Shown here: piece by piece, positions 10,237 through 23,830 of the stretch
How the letters are laid out: every line of letters starts with the position of its first letter
How positions within the stretch are numbered: the stretch's first letter is position 1
Origin: Anaeramoeba ignava
Lineage: Eukaryota > Metamonada > Anaeramoebidae
Assembly: GCA_028826165.1 (NCBI GenBank)
Contig: JAPDFW010000069.1
Coordinates: 62,001-126,000 of the forward strand
DNA: 64,000 bases
Direction: 5' to 3'
Made by a program: the position numbers and the translations under genes
Notes under the pieces: generated by a model
What the model saw: the letters and a program-made list of their open reading frames with translations, nothing else
Databases searched by the model: none
What the model was told of the DNA's origin: nothing

Positions 10237-13200
10237 TTAGTTATTTTTTAATTGATTATAACAATCATTGCAAACTCTTGTTGGTTTAAAAAAATGTAAA
10301 TCTATTATTTGGATCTTATTTTGAGTACATTCTTTACAAACAACTCTTCCACATTTTCTACAATGATGTTTTCTCATTTTCACACTAAATATCTTATTGC
10401 AAACTTGACAAGAATTAACTTCTTTATCTTTAATCCAATGAGTTGTAATTCCTTCTTCAGGTAAAGACCAACATAAAACTTTTCCATCAAAATGACCTGA
10501 AAAAAACTTTGAATTATCATTAGAAACAAATAATTTAGTAACAGAACTTAGAGATTGAGTTGTTTGCCAAATCAATTTTAATTCTCTAATTTTTATATTT
10601 TCTTTTGTATCTTCTTTTATATCTTCTTTTGTTCTTAAATGCTCAATCTGCCAAAAACATATTTTCCCATTTTCATGCCCTGTTATATATAAATGATTAT
10701 TATTCCATTCAGAAAATCGTGTCATTGTAACAGAACTAATCTTTTCTAATACTGGTTCATTTGTAAATATTTTAGAAACTAATTCATATCCATTAATTGT
10801 CAAAATTCGAATTTCATTTCCTGAACAAACTATAATTTCTCCACTCAAATTATTCATACTCAATCCTGATATTTCATCTTGAAATCCTACAAATTGCCGA
10901 ATAAAACGAAGTTTGTTTAAATCCCAAATAATACAAGTTTGATCTTTTGATCCTGAAATAATAATCCCAAAATTTCTCGAAATAAATAAACAAGTGATTT
11001 TGTTTAAATGTCCATAAAATCTTTCTAATAAATTAAAATCTTGTGTTTTTTTCTCAGATTTCTTGCTTTCAATTCTCCACAAATTCACAACATAATCCTT
11101 GCCTCCTGTTGCCATATATTCTCCACAAGATGAAACAAACAAACATGTAATTTCTGATTCAAAATGAAGTCCTTCTTGTGATGATAATAGTTTATCTCCA
11201 TCAAGAGAATAAATTCTTATCGAAAAATCAATATTTTTCCATGATAAATACTTGCTCACAACACCATTTGGAGCAAGCAATATATTCTTATAATTCCCAA
11301 CAGAAAAGGTTTTATCTCCAAATGAGAAAATATCTCCAATAGGCTCATTTAATTCTTTAACAACACTAAATTTCAAATAATTTGGATAAGAAAAAATTCC
11401 AAGATTAAAATCATCAGAATATTCAGTTGATAATGTGAAAAATTTCTTTTGTTTCTTGGGATGAGCCTTCTTAAAAAGCTGTCGTGGTGTTTGTCCAAAA
11501 TTATTGATTTGTGATAATATTGATTCCAATTCAACTCGATCTTTAATCTTATTGATATTAACAGCTCCTTCATAAGTTAAATAATAAAAAACATTCAGAG
11601 CTTGAACAGCTCGTTTGCCTCTTTGTTTATATCCAAATATCAAATCAATCCATTCATTCAAATGCTCAGAAACATAATCAGATTCCAATGCTTGTCTATT
11701 AATTCTCACAAATTCATAAGCATCTTTATGTGACCAAGGCGGAAGAGTAACACCATCAACTAAATCATTTGATTGTTTTTTCCCAAAATAAAATTTGTTC
11801 TGGTTCATTAAAAATTCAGGAAGATAGAAAAATTCTGGTATAAGCTCCTTCACATCAGACATTGTTACTTTACTTGCTGATAAAAATGTTTTCTGAACTG
11901 AATGGAAAAGTCTTTCTGGATGATCAAATTTTCCTCCTTGAAGATGAACAAATTGAGTTGTAAAAGGTTCCAAACGAATTAAGTAATAAAGAACAATACC
12001 AGCAGAAGAATAATGTGCTCCATAATGGAATTTGGGGATAATTGGATCTTCCCACATTTCATATCTTGTTCGAAATTCATTGGCTCGATTCTCTCCAAGT
12101 GCTCCCATTGGTTTGGATAAATCACGATATATTTTGCTATCTTTGAGATTTATTGTTTCACTTTCATAATCTGCTATAACCCATGGGAAAACAGGATATT
12201 GAGTTAAATCGTTGTATGTTCTTCCAGCCATTAAATTTAATATCATCAAATATTCAAAATTAGATATTTCTCCATTAACCCATTTTTGTGTTGATGAAGA
12301 TTTCGATAATTCCCGAATTGCATAAATCATTTCACTTTCAAATTTATATCCTCGATTTTCGTTCTTTTTGGTTGATATTAATGATAATATTTGTGAAAAA
12401 ATTTCATTTCTTTGTTTCACATTAAAATAAAACAGATAATTGCGTCCATCACCAGAAAAAACTTCTAATGCAATAGGTTGTAATAGATATCTTCTTTTCA
12501 CAACGCCTATCAAATCCGAAATTGGCAATTTTATGCATTTATGCCCAATAATTGAGCTTTTCTGTTTATCATAATTATCATACATTTCAGGAACATTTGA
12601 TTTTTCTTTGGCAGTCCATGAATTTGTAAATGGTTCTTTATTACTATATTCCTCAATTTCAAAAGCAATCAATTTATTTGATAATAATCCACTTAATTTT
12701 TCATCAATTTCAATAATTTCTTGATTAGAAGATACTGCATAATTATCAATTATATAAAGATTATTTGAGCATATGAGTAACAAAGCTGGTTGTGATTCAA
12801 GACCAATAACTCTTGAACAATTATATTTGCGCAATATTTGATGATCTCCTTCTTCAAGCATACGCAAAACTCTTTGATCTTCTTCTTCTTCTTCTTGATT
12901 CTCTTCGTTTATATTTTCATTTTCATTTTCATTTTCATTTACATTTTCTTTTACATTTACATTTTCATTTATATTGATATTTTCATTTTCATTTATAATT
13001 TCTTTTGTATTTTCATTCTCACTTTCATTTTCACTACTTTCATCATCACTATCTCCATTTAATTTCTTTTTATTCAAAAATGAACTGTTATCCATAGAAC
13101 TGAGTTTCTTAGAAATTAAATCTTTCTTTTCTTCATTTTTTTTCTCATCTTGTTCTGGATTATCATCCAATTCTTCATCATATCTTGCACATTCTTTATA

Positions 13201-16200
13201 ATCTCTGAAATTGAAATTTTTTTCAAGCCTCATTCTCATTCGTTCAGGCCCTTCATTTGTATCCAATTTCCATTTTGCATCTTGATCTTGTTTTTTAGAT
13301 CCCCAAATTCCTCGTTCTCGAGTAAATTCTTTTTTGAATTTTTCCCATTCAAATACTATATATTGATGCATATCATTTAATTTTAATCTCTCGTTTTGAT
13401 TTCGATTTGATTCAAAATTGGCTAATTTTTCAATATGAAATTTCCCATAATCTTGAAATCTTTTGTGTATTTCTTGATCTCCTCGATCCTTTTTTCTGCG
13501 ATTTTTAAGCCGAGTTTTTCTTCGACTAATCCAAGAATTAACTTGTTCCAAGTTGTTTTTATTTTTAATTTCTTTGTAAAATTTCCACGCTTTTACAATA
13601 TGATAATTAAATGCCTGATGAATTTCTTGTTCATTTTGAATTAAATAATCAATAAACTCCTTCTCATTTGACATGTATTCAAGCATTGTTGAAAATAGGT
13701 TTTTTGTTTCCTTATTATCGTTTTTATAAACAAACAATGGTTTTATATTTTCATTTTGTGATTTTGCAAAATATTTCCAAATTTCAAAAGTTTTAGCAAT
13801 AATTTCATCTTCTCCTGAACGTAATAATCGATATAAACTCAAACAAAAGCATGAAATGAATTCAACATCTGAATTGTACGGATTCATAACAATGTTCTTC
13901 TCTTTCAAAATTAAAAGTAATAATTTCATCAATTCATCTTTATGGAAAGTCTTGAAACTCAAAATAAATAAAATAGCTTGATTCAATCCTTTATATAAGG
14001 ATTGCAAGCCAGTATTTTGATGTTTACTTGATTTGAAATTGATTAAATCCTCAATTTTGGCTAATGTATCTCCAATTATCAATTTGATCATTGTAACAAA
14101 AAATTGAAATATAAAACGATTCTTTCTTTGGAAAATTTCATTGTTCATTTTATCCACTACAAGTTGAGAAAACTTAGAAATGTTATTTGAAAATTTGGAG
14201 CTTGAAAATCTTTCTCTTCTTATATTAACTTCAAGATGTTCCATAATAGAAATGAATAGATCCTGTTCAAAACTTGGAATGATCTGTTCAGGAACATAAT
14301 TAGGTGGAGAATCAAGAATAGATTCAATAATATGATGAGATTTTTGATCATTAGAAATGCTTTGAGTTGCTAATCTTGTGAGAAAATCAAAAATTAACAA
14401 TGTTGTTGGATGATTGAAAATGATTCTTTTTAATCTCTTATTTATTATTTGAGATTTTGGATTGATTTGAATAATATCAAATTCATTTAGAAACTCATCT
14501 TGTTTTAGAGATTCTTTTGATTTTGATTTTGATTCGTTTTCTTCATCCAATTTTGGTTTCTGTTCATTTTCTTGTTCAATTTGTTTTGTTTGATCTTTAA
14601 ACAAGGGAATTTCTTGACTTTTTGAGGTTTGATTTTGAGATAATTCTGTGTTTATTATTTGTTGTTTATCTTTAGTATCTTTCTCAATCTGAGATGAATC
14701 TTCTTTTGATTGGTTGTTGTTATTATTATTATTCAATGATTCATCAACTTCCATTTGAATTTCAGAGTAATTAATAAATATAATTTCAACTAATGCTTCA
14801 ATAAATTCTAGTTTTTTGAAAGTATCTCTGAAGTTCGGATAATTATTAAAGAAACTGATTAAAAATTTAATAATTTCGTTTTGTTGTTGAATTTGTAATT
14901 GTAAAATTTTTGGTAATTTTTTGGAATAGGGAGAAATATGACTTCTTTGTGTAATTGATCTTGTTTCACTTTGTCTTCTTTTACTTCTTCTTTTCTTTAT
15001 TTTAGGAAAAACATAAACTTCTTCAAGTTCATCATTTTTTGTAATTGTTTTTCTACGAACTTTTTTAAATAAATAAGGAAGTGTTTTTGCTAATTGTAAT
15101 AAGTTTTGTTGTAAATCTTTTTCATTTTCTTTTTCATTTTCTTTTTCATTTTCATTTTGATTTTGATTTTGATTTTGATTTTGATTTTCATTTTCATTTT
15201 CATTTTCTTTTAAATTTTCTTTTTTTCTTTGTTCTTTTTCTTTTTTGATCGTCTTTTTGATTTTCGATGTTTTGATTCCCTTCTTAATTTCCTTTTTTTT
15301 TGATATTCCTCATGAAATTGTAATTCTTCATTAATACATTTCCTTTGACTTTCCCTTAATAAAGTTAAAATTAGGAAAAATGCTTCAGAACAATAAATTT
15401 GTGAAGTCTTCTTGAAAATTGATGAATTATTTAATAAAACTTCTTTGAAATTTGTTTCTTTGACTTCGAAATTTTCTTTGTCTAAAATTTCAGATACTCC
15501 AAAAAGTAAACAAAATAAATAATAATAAAAGTTTGAGTTTTGCTCAATTTTGGATAATATTAATGTAAGAATTGGGAATCCATAATTCTGTTTGAATTTC
15601 TGGAAAAATAAAGGATATATTAACAATAATGCTGTTGTTAATTTTAGTGCTTTTGTTTTTGTTGATAATGCTTTGGAATGTTCAATTATAGAAAGTGCAA
15701 AATTTGGAGTTAAAATTTTCACAATTAACTCATGGTTATTTTCTTTGGTTCCATTTTTAACTATTAATCCAAAAATCATATCTAATAACAATCCATGAAT
15801 TTTTGCAAATATATTTTGAAATTTTGTGTTTTCTGGATCACTTTTTTCTTGTTTGTAATTTAAAGTGGATGTTATAAATGTTTGAAAAAGAGAAAATTCA
15901 TCAGAAATTAAGGAATGATTAAATATTAAATCTAACAGAGAAACTATTTTATTGATAACAGAATCATCAAATATATTTTCTCGAAGTAATTTGAATAAAT
16001 ACTTGACAAATCTGAGTTTTCTTAATTGATTAATATTAAAATCTTGGTTTTTGTTATCAATAGAAATGAAAGTTTGGAATTTTGCGAAAAAATATTCTTG
16101 AACTAAATTTGATGTTTTGCTCCATATTTCTTGATCAAAACAAACAATTTCAATAATACCAAGGTTTTTAATTAAAGATGAAATGTTTGTACTTTCTTGA

Positions 16201-19200
16201 GTTCCAATCAATTCAAAAAGTAAATTGATGATATTTACATTTATGAAATGTGAATTTTCTTTTAAAAAATGAGACATGATTTTATATCCATTCATTCTTT
16301 CAAATTCTTTTAAGTTTGTGTAATTTAAATTAATTAAATTAACTAAAATTGCGAATAGTTGTTGGAAATGAATTTCTGTTGTAATTTTTTCAAATAATAA
16401 AAAGCAAATAATCGGTCCTCCAATTTTAGATATTTGCATAATAGCTCCTTTAGAGAGAAAAGCATTAGCATTTCCTGAAAGAATTCCATATGGTTTCCCA
16501 TTCAAAATTGCAAGATTTTGTATTGATAATGATTGTTTCAAAAAATTCTCATTTTTGTAATTGGATTCTTTATTTTGAGAATTTATTTCTTCAATTTTTT
16601 CATTTTCACTTTCATTTAAAATATTTTCCAATACTTTTTTTGTATGAATTGGACTCAAACAAAAAATCAATTTTTCATTTACTATTGGAATAGAAGCTAT
16701 TGAAAGATCCAATTGTTTCATAATATCTTCAAAATTTTCTCCATTTTTGAAAAGATTATCAACAATATAATTATTAACAATTTGAAAATTTGTAAATTGT
16801 GAAAATGGATTGATAAAAGATCCTGAATAATTAGGTCCAAGTAAAAATATTTTTTGAATATCTTGCAAACTTAAAGCAGATTCATAAAGAAAGCATGATC
16901 CTAATTTCCATTTTATATGGGGTGGATTTTCTGAAATGTTTTCATTTCCTTAAAAGAAAAATTATTTATTAAAATTTAAAATTTAAAATTAAAATTAAAA
17001 TTGAAATTAATTACCAATAACAAATTTAAAAGGAGATTGGATTGAATTTGGATAGTTAATTTTGCGAGTTTGTTTAGAAGAACCATCAACAAATAATGTA
17101 ATTGAAGATTGTGTAAATTTATGTTTAGAATGAACAATAACAGCATGATACCAATGAAATTCTCGAAATTTAAATTTGTCAAATGAAATGGAAGAATTTG
17201 AAGATGAAGTGATCGATAATTTTCCATTAGAAATTGAGAATATCATTTCTAGTTGATTTTTGGAAGAAAAAACGCTAAAAAGGTTAATAGGTTGATTTTC
17301 CTTTTTTTGAGTGAAAATTTCGCCGAAAGAATCAAAATATATCCAAAATGATAAAGAATATGAAGAAGAAGGAGGCCACGATTTATCATTTGAATATTCC
17401 AGAGACAATTTGGCATTTGATGATTCTTGGAGATCAAATTCAATAAAAGAAGGTTGATTTCCATCATGAATCATTGATTTGAATGCTGATAAAATTGAAT
17501 TTGGAATGTTTTTGTTTTTCTTAAATAACCGGAAAAACTTGCGAAATTCTTTGATTGAGGAATTGCTTGTTTGAATCATTTGAAGAAAGTTTGTTAGAAC
17601 TGGATTCAATAAATTATCTTCATCGAAAAGAAATTCTTGATATTTTTTCATCAATAAAGTCGAAATTTTCACAGAATTCATTTTGGTTTTGTTTATATGA
17701 TTAACATGAGCAAGAACGAGTATTTTTGTCATTAACTCAGCTGCAGATTCTAATGGTATATCCTTCATCAAATCTACAACAACCATAATTGGATGAGGAA
17801 AAACAATTTTCAGTTTTGATGAATCAGGAACAAGTGTGTTGTTTGTATGAAGTAATTCATTTGATAGTATTGATAAATCAAGTAACAAACAAAATAGATG
17901 ATATTTTTGTGAATTTTTGAGTAAACTATGGAAATTTCCTGAGCGAGTAATTGAATTAACCAATTTTTCATGTGTGTAAATGTGATGGAAATGTATTTGA
18001 TTGATTTTTGAATCTGATAGTGAACAAATGATCATTTGGAATAAATTTTGAAGAAATTGATTTTGTGCTTCAATATTTTGAATTTTCACTAAGCTTTCTG
18101 GAAGTATTTTGTTGAAAATGATTTCATAACCTTGAATTTTTTGGAAATGAACTTGTGAGGTTTGGTTTTTTTTAAAGATTGAAGTTAAACAAATTAAAAA
18201 TGCTGTATATAATGATAATTGGGTTATTTTCATTGAAGATATTTCATCAAGAATTAACTTAATAATATCAAGTTTTTGTGCTTTATCTTGTATTGCGAGA
18301 CTTTCAATCAATGATAATACTAATTGTTGATAATTTTTCAATTTGATCAATTCAAATAATAAATTAATTCCTTTCTTTTCATAAAGTAAGTTCATATTTT
18401 CCAAATTATCATTCACAAAAAATTCAATAGTTTGAATATAAAAGATGATTAAATTTGTTGATTGAGATTTCTTTTGGTATCTATATTTGTTTTGAGAAAT
18501 TTCTTTTTGAATATAAGTGTAAATTGAATTAAATAAACCAAGTTGGAATATTATTGTTTTGAATTCATTTTTGAATGATATTAAGTCCTTAAAAAGATTT
18601 GTGATTAATTGAACAACCTCAATTTTGGGATTGTTTTTAAATAATTGTATTAAAACTTTTAAATCTAATTTAGGTGTAATTTGGAGGGAAGAAGCAACAA
18701 ATTTGATAATTTTAAGCAAATCAACCTATTTTTTTTAAATTTTAAATTTATTTTAATTTTAAATTTATTTTAATTTTAAATTTATTTAAATTTATAATTT
18801 TACTTGAATTTCATTTTCATATAAAGGAAATTTTGCAAGAACCAATTCAATAACTTTGGATTGACTCATCACATAATAATTATGTGGATTTTTTTGAAGA
18901 ATTAAGAATAATTGTTGAAGAGTAAATAACGATAATTGTTTAAATGAAGAATTTGCTGAAAGTAAGAAAATATTAGATAAAATTTGCAAAGCATCAGTAT
19001 TTTGAATTGAAAAATTTGTATTGATTTCTTTTTCTTGATCAAAAATGGATTTAATATTAAAATCTCCACAAAAAACAAGAGATGAAATATTTTTGATAAT
19101 TGATTCCAAATCTGATATTGAAGTTGATTTGTTATGAAGCATATCAGCTACAATTTTTCCAAATAATTTATATCCTGATAGTTTTATAAATTCATCAAAA

Positions 19201-22200
19201 AATTTATGAGTTTTTGGAAAAGAAGAAATGAGTAAATTAATAATAAATGAAATTGAGTTTGAAATTCTGAATGAACTTAATTTTGATGTTTCTGAAAGTG
19301 TTTCAAGTTGAATTTTAATTATGTTTTTTGTTTGGATATAAAAAATCAAATTTTCATTCATAAATTGTGATAAAATTAATTGAGAAACATTTTGAAGTTT
19401 TTTAATTAGATAATTTTTGTTAGAATTAGAGTTTATAATTTCGAAAAGGATTATTAATGTATCAGATTGAATAAGTTGATCAATAGATTTTTGATTTTTA
19501 GAATTTTCTTGAAGAATATCAACAAATAAAAGAATAAAATCATTTTCTGTTTCATTTCTATTTTCATTTTCTATATAAAAATAATAATAATAATAAAAAT
19601 AAAAACTTCAATTTGTTTTTAAATAAATTAAATATAAATAACACAAACTTTCTTGATTATTATTTTCTTCATAAGAAATTTGATTTAAATCAAATTGAGA
19701 GAATAATTTTAAAAAATTTAATAAATTTAAAGTTAACTTTGAATTTAGAAGAGATTCAATATTAATTTCTTGTTGTGATAATAAAAGAAGTGTTGCAGAT
19801 AATTGAAAGTAATAGATATTATTTTGATGATTTATTGGGAAATTAATAATTTTAGAAAGTAAATTAGGATCAGAAGAATTGATTTCTTTTGTTAATTTAA
19901 TTAATAAATTGATGAAATATTTTGCAATAACGAAAGAGAAATTTCTAGTATCACCAAATCTTTTTTTAATATAAATTTTATTAAATAATTTTATAAATAA
20001 TTTTATAAATAATTTTATATTTAATTTTATAATTAATTTTATAAATAATTTTATAAATAATTTTATAAATAATTTTATAAATAATTTTATAAATAATTTA
20101 ATAAATAATTTTATAATTAATTTTATAAATAATTTAATAAATAATTTTATGAATAATTTTATAATTAATTTTATATTTAATTTTATAAATAATTTTATAA
20201 ATAATTTTATAATTAATTTTATAAATAATTTAATAAATAATTTTATGAATAATTTTATAAATAATTTTATAAATAATTTTATAAATAATTTTATAAATAA
20301 TTTTATAATTAATTTAATAAATAATTTTATAAATAATTTTATAAATAATTTTATATTTAATTTTATAATTAATTTTATAAATAATTTTATAAATAATTTT
20401 ATATTTAATTTTATAAATAATTTTATAAATAATTTTATATATAATTTTATAAATAATTTTATAAATAATTTTATAAATAATTTTATAAATAATTTTATAA
20501 TTAATTTTATAATTAATTTTATAAATAATTTTATATATAATTTTATAAATAATTTTATAAATAATTTAATAAATAATTTTATATTTAATTTTATAAATAA
20601 TTTTATAATTGATTTTATATTTAATTTTATATATAATTTTATAAATAATTTTATAATTAATTTTATATTTAATTTTATATATAATTTTATATTTAATTTT
20701 ATAAATAATTTTATATATAATTTTATAATTAATTTAATAAATAATTTTATAATTAATTTTATAAATAATTTTATAAATAATTTTATAAATAATTTAATAA
20801 ATAATTTTATAAATAATTTTATAAATAATTTTATAAATAATTTTATAAATAATTTTATAAATAATTTTATAAATAATTTTATAAATAATTTTATAAATAA
20901 TTTTATAAATAATTTTATAAATAATTTTATAATTAATTTAATAAATAATTTTATAATTAATTTAATAAATAATTTAATAAATAATTTTATAATTAATTTT
21001 ATAAATAATTTTATAATTAATTTTATAAAATAATTTTATAAATAATTTTATAAATAATTTTATAAATAATTTTATAAATAATTTTATAAATAATTTTATA
21101 ATTAATTTTATAAATAATTTTATAAATAATTTTTATAAATAATTTTATAATTAATTTTATAAATAATTTTTTAATAAATAATTTAATAAATAAATTTATA
21201 AATAATTTTATAAATAATTTTATAAATAATTTTATATTTAATTTTATAATTAATTTTATAATTAATTTTATAATTAATTTTATAAATAATTTTATAAATA
21301 ATTTTATAAATAATTTTATAAATAATTTTATAAATAATTTTATAAATAATTTTATAAATAATTTTATAAATAATTTTATAAATAATTTTATAAATAATTT
21401 TATATTAAATTTTATAAATAATTTTATAAATAATTTTATAAATAATTTTATAAATAATTTTATAAATAATTTAATAAATAATTTAATAAATAATTTTATA
21501 AATAATTTTATAATTAATTTAATAAATAATTTTATAAATAATTTTATAAATAATTTTATAAATAAATTTATAAATAATTTTATAAATAATTTTATAAATA
21601 ATTTTATAAATAATTTTATATTTAATTTTATAAATAATTTAATAATTAATTTTATAAATAATTTTATATTAAATTTTATAAATAATTTTATAAATAATTT
21701 TATAAATAATTTTATAAATAATTTTATAAATAATTTTATAAATAATTTTATAAATAATTTTATAAATAATTTTATAAATAATTTTATAAATAATTTTATA
21801 AATAATTTTATAAATAATTTTATAAATAATTTTATAAATAATTTTATAAATAATTTTATAATTAATTTTATAAATAATTTTATAAATAATTTTATAAATA
21901 ATTTTATAAATAATTTAATAAATAATTTTATAAATAATTTTATAAATAATTTTATAAATAATTTTATAAATAATTTTATAAATAATTTTATAATTAATTT
22001 TATAAATAATTTTATAAATAATTTTATAAATAATTTTATAAATAATTTTATATTTAATTTTATAAATAATTTAATATTTAATTTTATATTTAATTTTATA
22101 AATAATTTTATATTTAATTTTATAAATAATTTTATAAATAATTTAATAAATAATTTTATTATTAATTTTATAAATAAGTTTTGTTTTAGATTTCTATTTT

Positions 22201-22507
22201 TGTTTTGGGGTGTGTTTTACTCTGTAATAGAATTATTTTCTTGTGAACAAAAAAGTTCATAAAACATAACAACTATTTGATTTAAAAGATTTTTTTGAGA
22301 ATTTTTATCATTTAATTGAGAAAATTCATTCCATAATTGACGAATTTCTTGAATTTTTTGAAGATTTAATAATTTAGAATCGATATTTTTAGGTTTTGTA
22401 TTTTCTTCAAAAATTGTTTTTTCATTTGAATTTGAAGTTTTTTGATTTTTATTTTTCTTATTTTTCTTTTTATCTTTATTTTTAATTAAATTTCTAAACC
22501 AACTCAT
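10237..22507 (-). CDS. WDFY3/ALFY-like BEACH-WD40-FYVE scaffold protein
   Basis: Five exons read right to left, 22507-22221, 19959-19649, 19570-18804, 18725-17015 and 16948-10237, give about 3,260 residues, close to animal WDFY3. The order is: helical N-terminal repeats; a concanavalin/LamG-like domain (about 870-1050, ending with FLLGPNYSGSF); a low-complexity basic/Asn-rich linker; a BEACH-associated PH domain (about 2390-2550); BEACH (about 2590-2830, NLMAGRTYNDLTQYPVFPW); about five WD repeats; and a C-terminal FYVE finger with WIKD, MRKHHCRKCG and TRVCNDC. FYVE binds PtdIns3P, so the protein probably acts on endosomal or autophagic membranes, as ALFY does in aggregate autophagy. Exon 5 contains one -1 frame break at about 15,241-15,310, inside A runs; both flanking frames are long and clearly belong together. 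Intron 1 is a 2.26 kb A/T satellite. Confidence 0.88.
19960..22220 (-). repeat. Intron 1 of the BEACH gene: ATAAATAATTTT satellite
   Basis: 2,261-base intron (sense GTAAAA ... AAAAAAAG). It is filled by a 12-base unit ATAAATAATTTT, with variants ATTAATTTT, ATTTAATTTT and ATATAATTTT. From about 19,968 to 22,175 I can find only three G and no C on the plus strand (near 20,149, 20,245 and 20,610). Exons on both sides join in frame (ACA GA|A TTT GGT). Confidence 0.95.
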
Positions 22508-22658
22508 TTAAAAACAAAATACAAGAAAATTGGAAAAAAAAATTGGAAAAAAAATTGGAAAAAAAATGATTTTTTGATTTTTTCATTTTTTTGATTTTTT
22601 TCATTTTTTGATTTTTCATTTTTTTCATTTTTTCATTTTTTTCAAATTGAATAAAAAT
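22508..22658. promoter_or_regulatory. Divergent intergenic region, probable bidirectional promoter
   Basis: Only 151 bases separate the start codons of the BEACH gene (minus) and the pyroglutamyl-peptidase gene (plus). It holds A-rich sequence on one side and repeated TTTTTTCATTTTTTGA on the other. Promoter function is inferred from position; no TATA box can be distinguished in such AT-rich DNA. Confidence 0.4.
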
Positions 22659-23697
22659 ATGAAAATTATTTTTTTGATTTTGCTTTTTTTGATTTTCAAT
22701 TCAATTACAGTTTCAGGAATAAAAACATTTCAAGTATTAATTACTGGATTTGGACCATTTTTAAATTACACAACAAATCCATCAGAATTAGTATCACAAA
22801 ATTTAAGTTCGACATGCAAAGGGTTTAATATTGAAGGATATGAACCGTTTCAAGTGTGTTATGAAGGATGGGTTGTTGATGTCAATGAAACTGGTGTTCA
22901 AAAAGTGCAAAAATATCTTGAACAAAATGGTACAAAATGGGATGCAATTATTCATCTTGGTTTGGATGATCCTGCTCTGGAATTGCATATAGAATTGATT
23001 GGTGCAAATATTAAAGCTAGTGCTTCTCGTTCTTCATTTGATCCTATTGTTGTTGGTGGTCCAAATATTATCCCTTCTTCTTTTAATCTTCGTCAGTTTA
23101 ATATTCGTGATTTATCTTCTTTATCCAAAGTTTTTGATCAACAGAATGAAATATTTTCAAGAGATGCAGGTAAATTTTAAATTAAAATCAAATCAAATTT
23201 AAAATCAATATTAAATCAAATTTAAATCAAAATTAAATCAATATTAAATCAATATTAAATCAATTTTAAATCAAATCTAAATCAATTTTAAATCAATTTT
23301 AAATCAATTTTAAATCAAATTTAAATCAAATTTAAATCAAATTTAAATCAAATTTAAATCAAATTTAAATCAAATTTAAATCAATTTTAAATCAATTTTA
23401 AATCAATTTTATATCAATTTTAAATTAATTTTAAATCAATTTTAAATCAAATCTAAATCAATTTTATTTTAATTTTTTATTTGAATAGGAACTTATTTTT
23501 GTAATGAAATTTATTATAGAACTCTTTATGTTGTTCATGAAACTCCAATTTTAATTCAAAATGGATTTCTTCCTGTTTTATTTATTCATTTAACTGATTT
23601 CCTTATTTTTAATTTAGCTCAAGATATTCGAATGGTTACTGAAATTTCTGGTTATCTTATTGCAACATCTTATCTTCCTTATGAACCAAATTTTTAA
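22659..23697 (+). CDS. Secreted pyroglutamyl-peptidase I-like cysteine peptidase (family C15)
   Basis: Two exons, 22659-23169 and 23489-23697, join in frame (GCA G|GA ACT) to 239 residues. The enzyme family removes N-terminal pyroglutamate from peptides. The hallmark VLITGFGPFLNYTTNPS follows the signal peptide. The catalytic Cys lies in AGTYFCNEIYYRTLY, created only after splicing, and the His in VLFIHL. A Glu in the ALELHIELIG region is the likely third catalytic residue. I chose ATG 22,659 because it opens a clear signal peptide (MKIIFLILLFLIFNSITVSG); no ATG upstream gives a better one. Most family members are cytosolic and about 210 residues long, so the secretion signal is unusual. It may act in digestive vacuoles or outside the cell. 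Confidence 0.85.
23170..23488 (+). repeat. Intron of the peptidase gene: AAATCA/TTTAAATCA repeats
   Basis: 319-base intron (GTAAAT ... TGAATAG) made of AAATCAATTTTAAATC-like units, with no G between donor and acceptor region. Confidence 0.9.
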
Positions 23698-23778
23698 AAA
23701 AAAAGAAAAGAAAAAAAGAAAAAAAAGAATAAAAATTGATTTTTGATTTGATTTGAATTTTTATTGTTTCTGTTTTGT

Positions 23779-23811
<33 letters not shown>

Positions 23812-23830
23812 TCTTTTATTTTTTGTTGTT

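Noticed and set aside
10237-19361. Separate genes at 10,237-14,754, 15,210-16,868, 17,007-18,719 and 18,792-19,361
   Set aside because: Splice sites join them in phase, and the combined order (LamG-like, PH-BEACH, WD40, FYVE) is that of one ALFY-type protein.
20149-21033. 294-residue Asn-Phe-Ile reading frame
   Set aside because: It is the 12-base satellite of the BEACH-gene intron read in a frame without stops. Composition is pure repeat.
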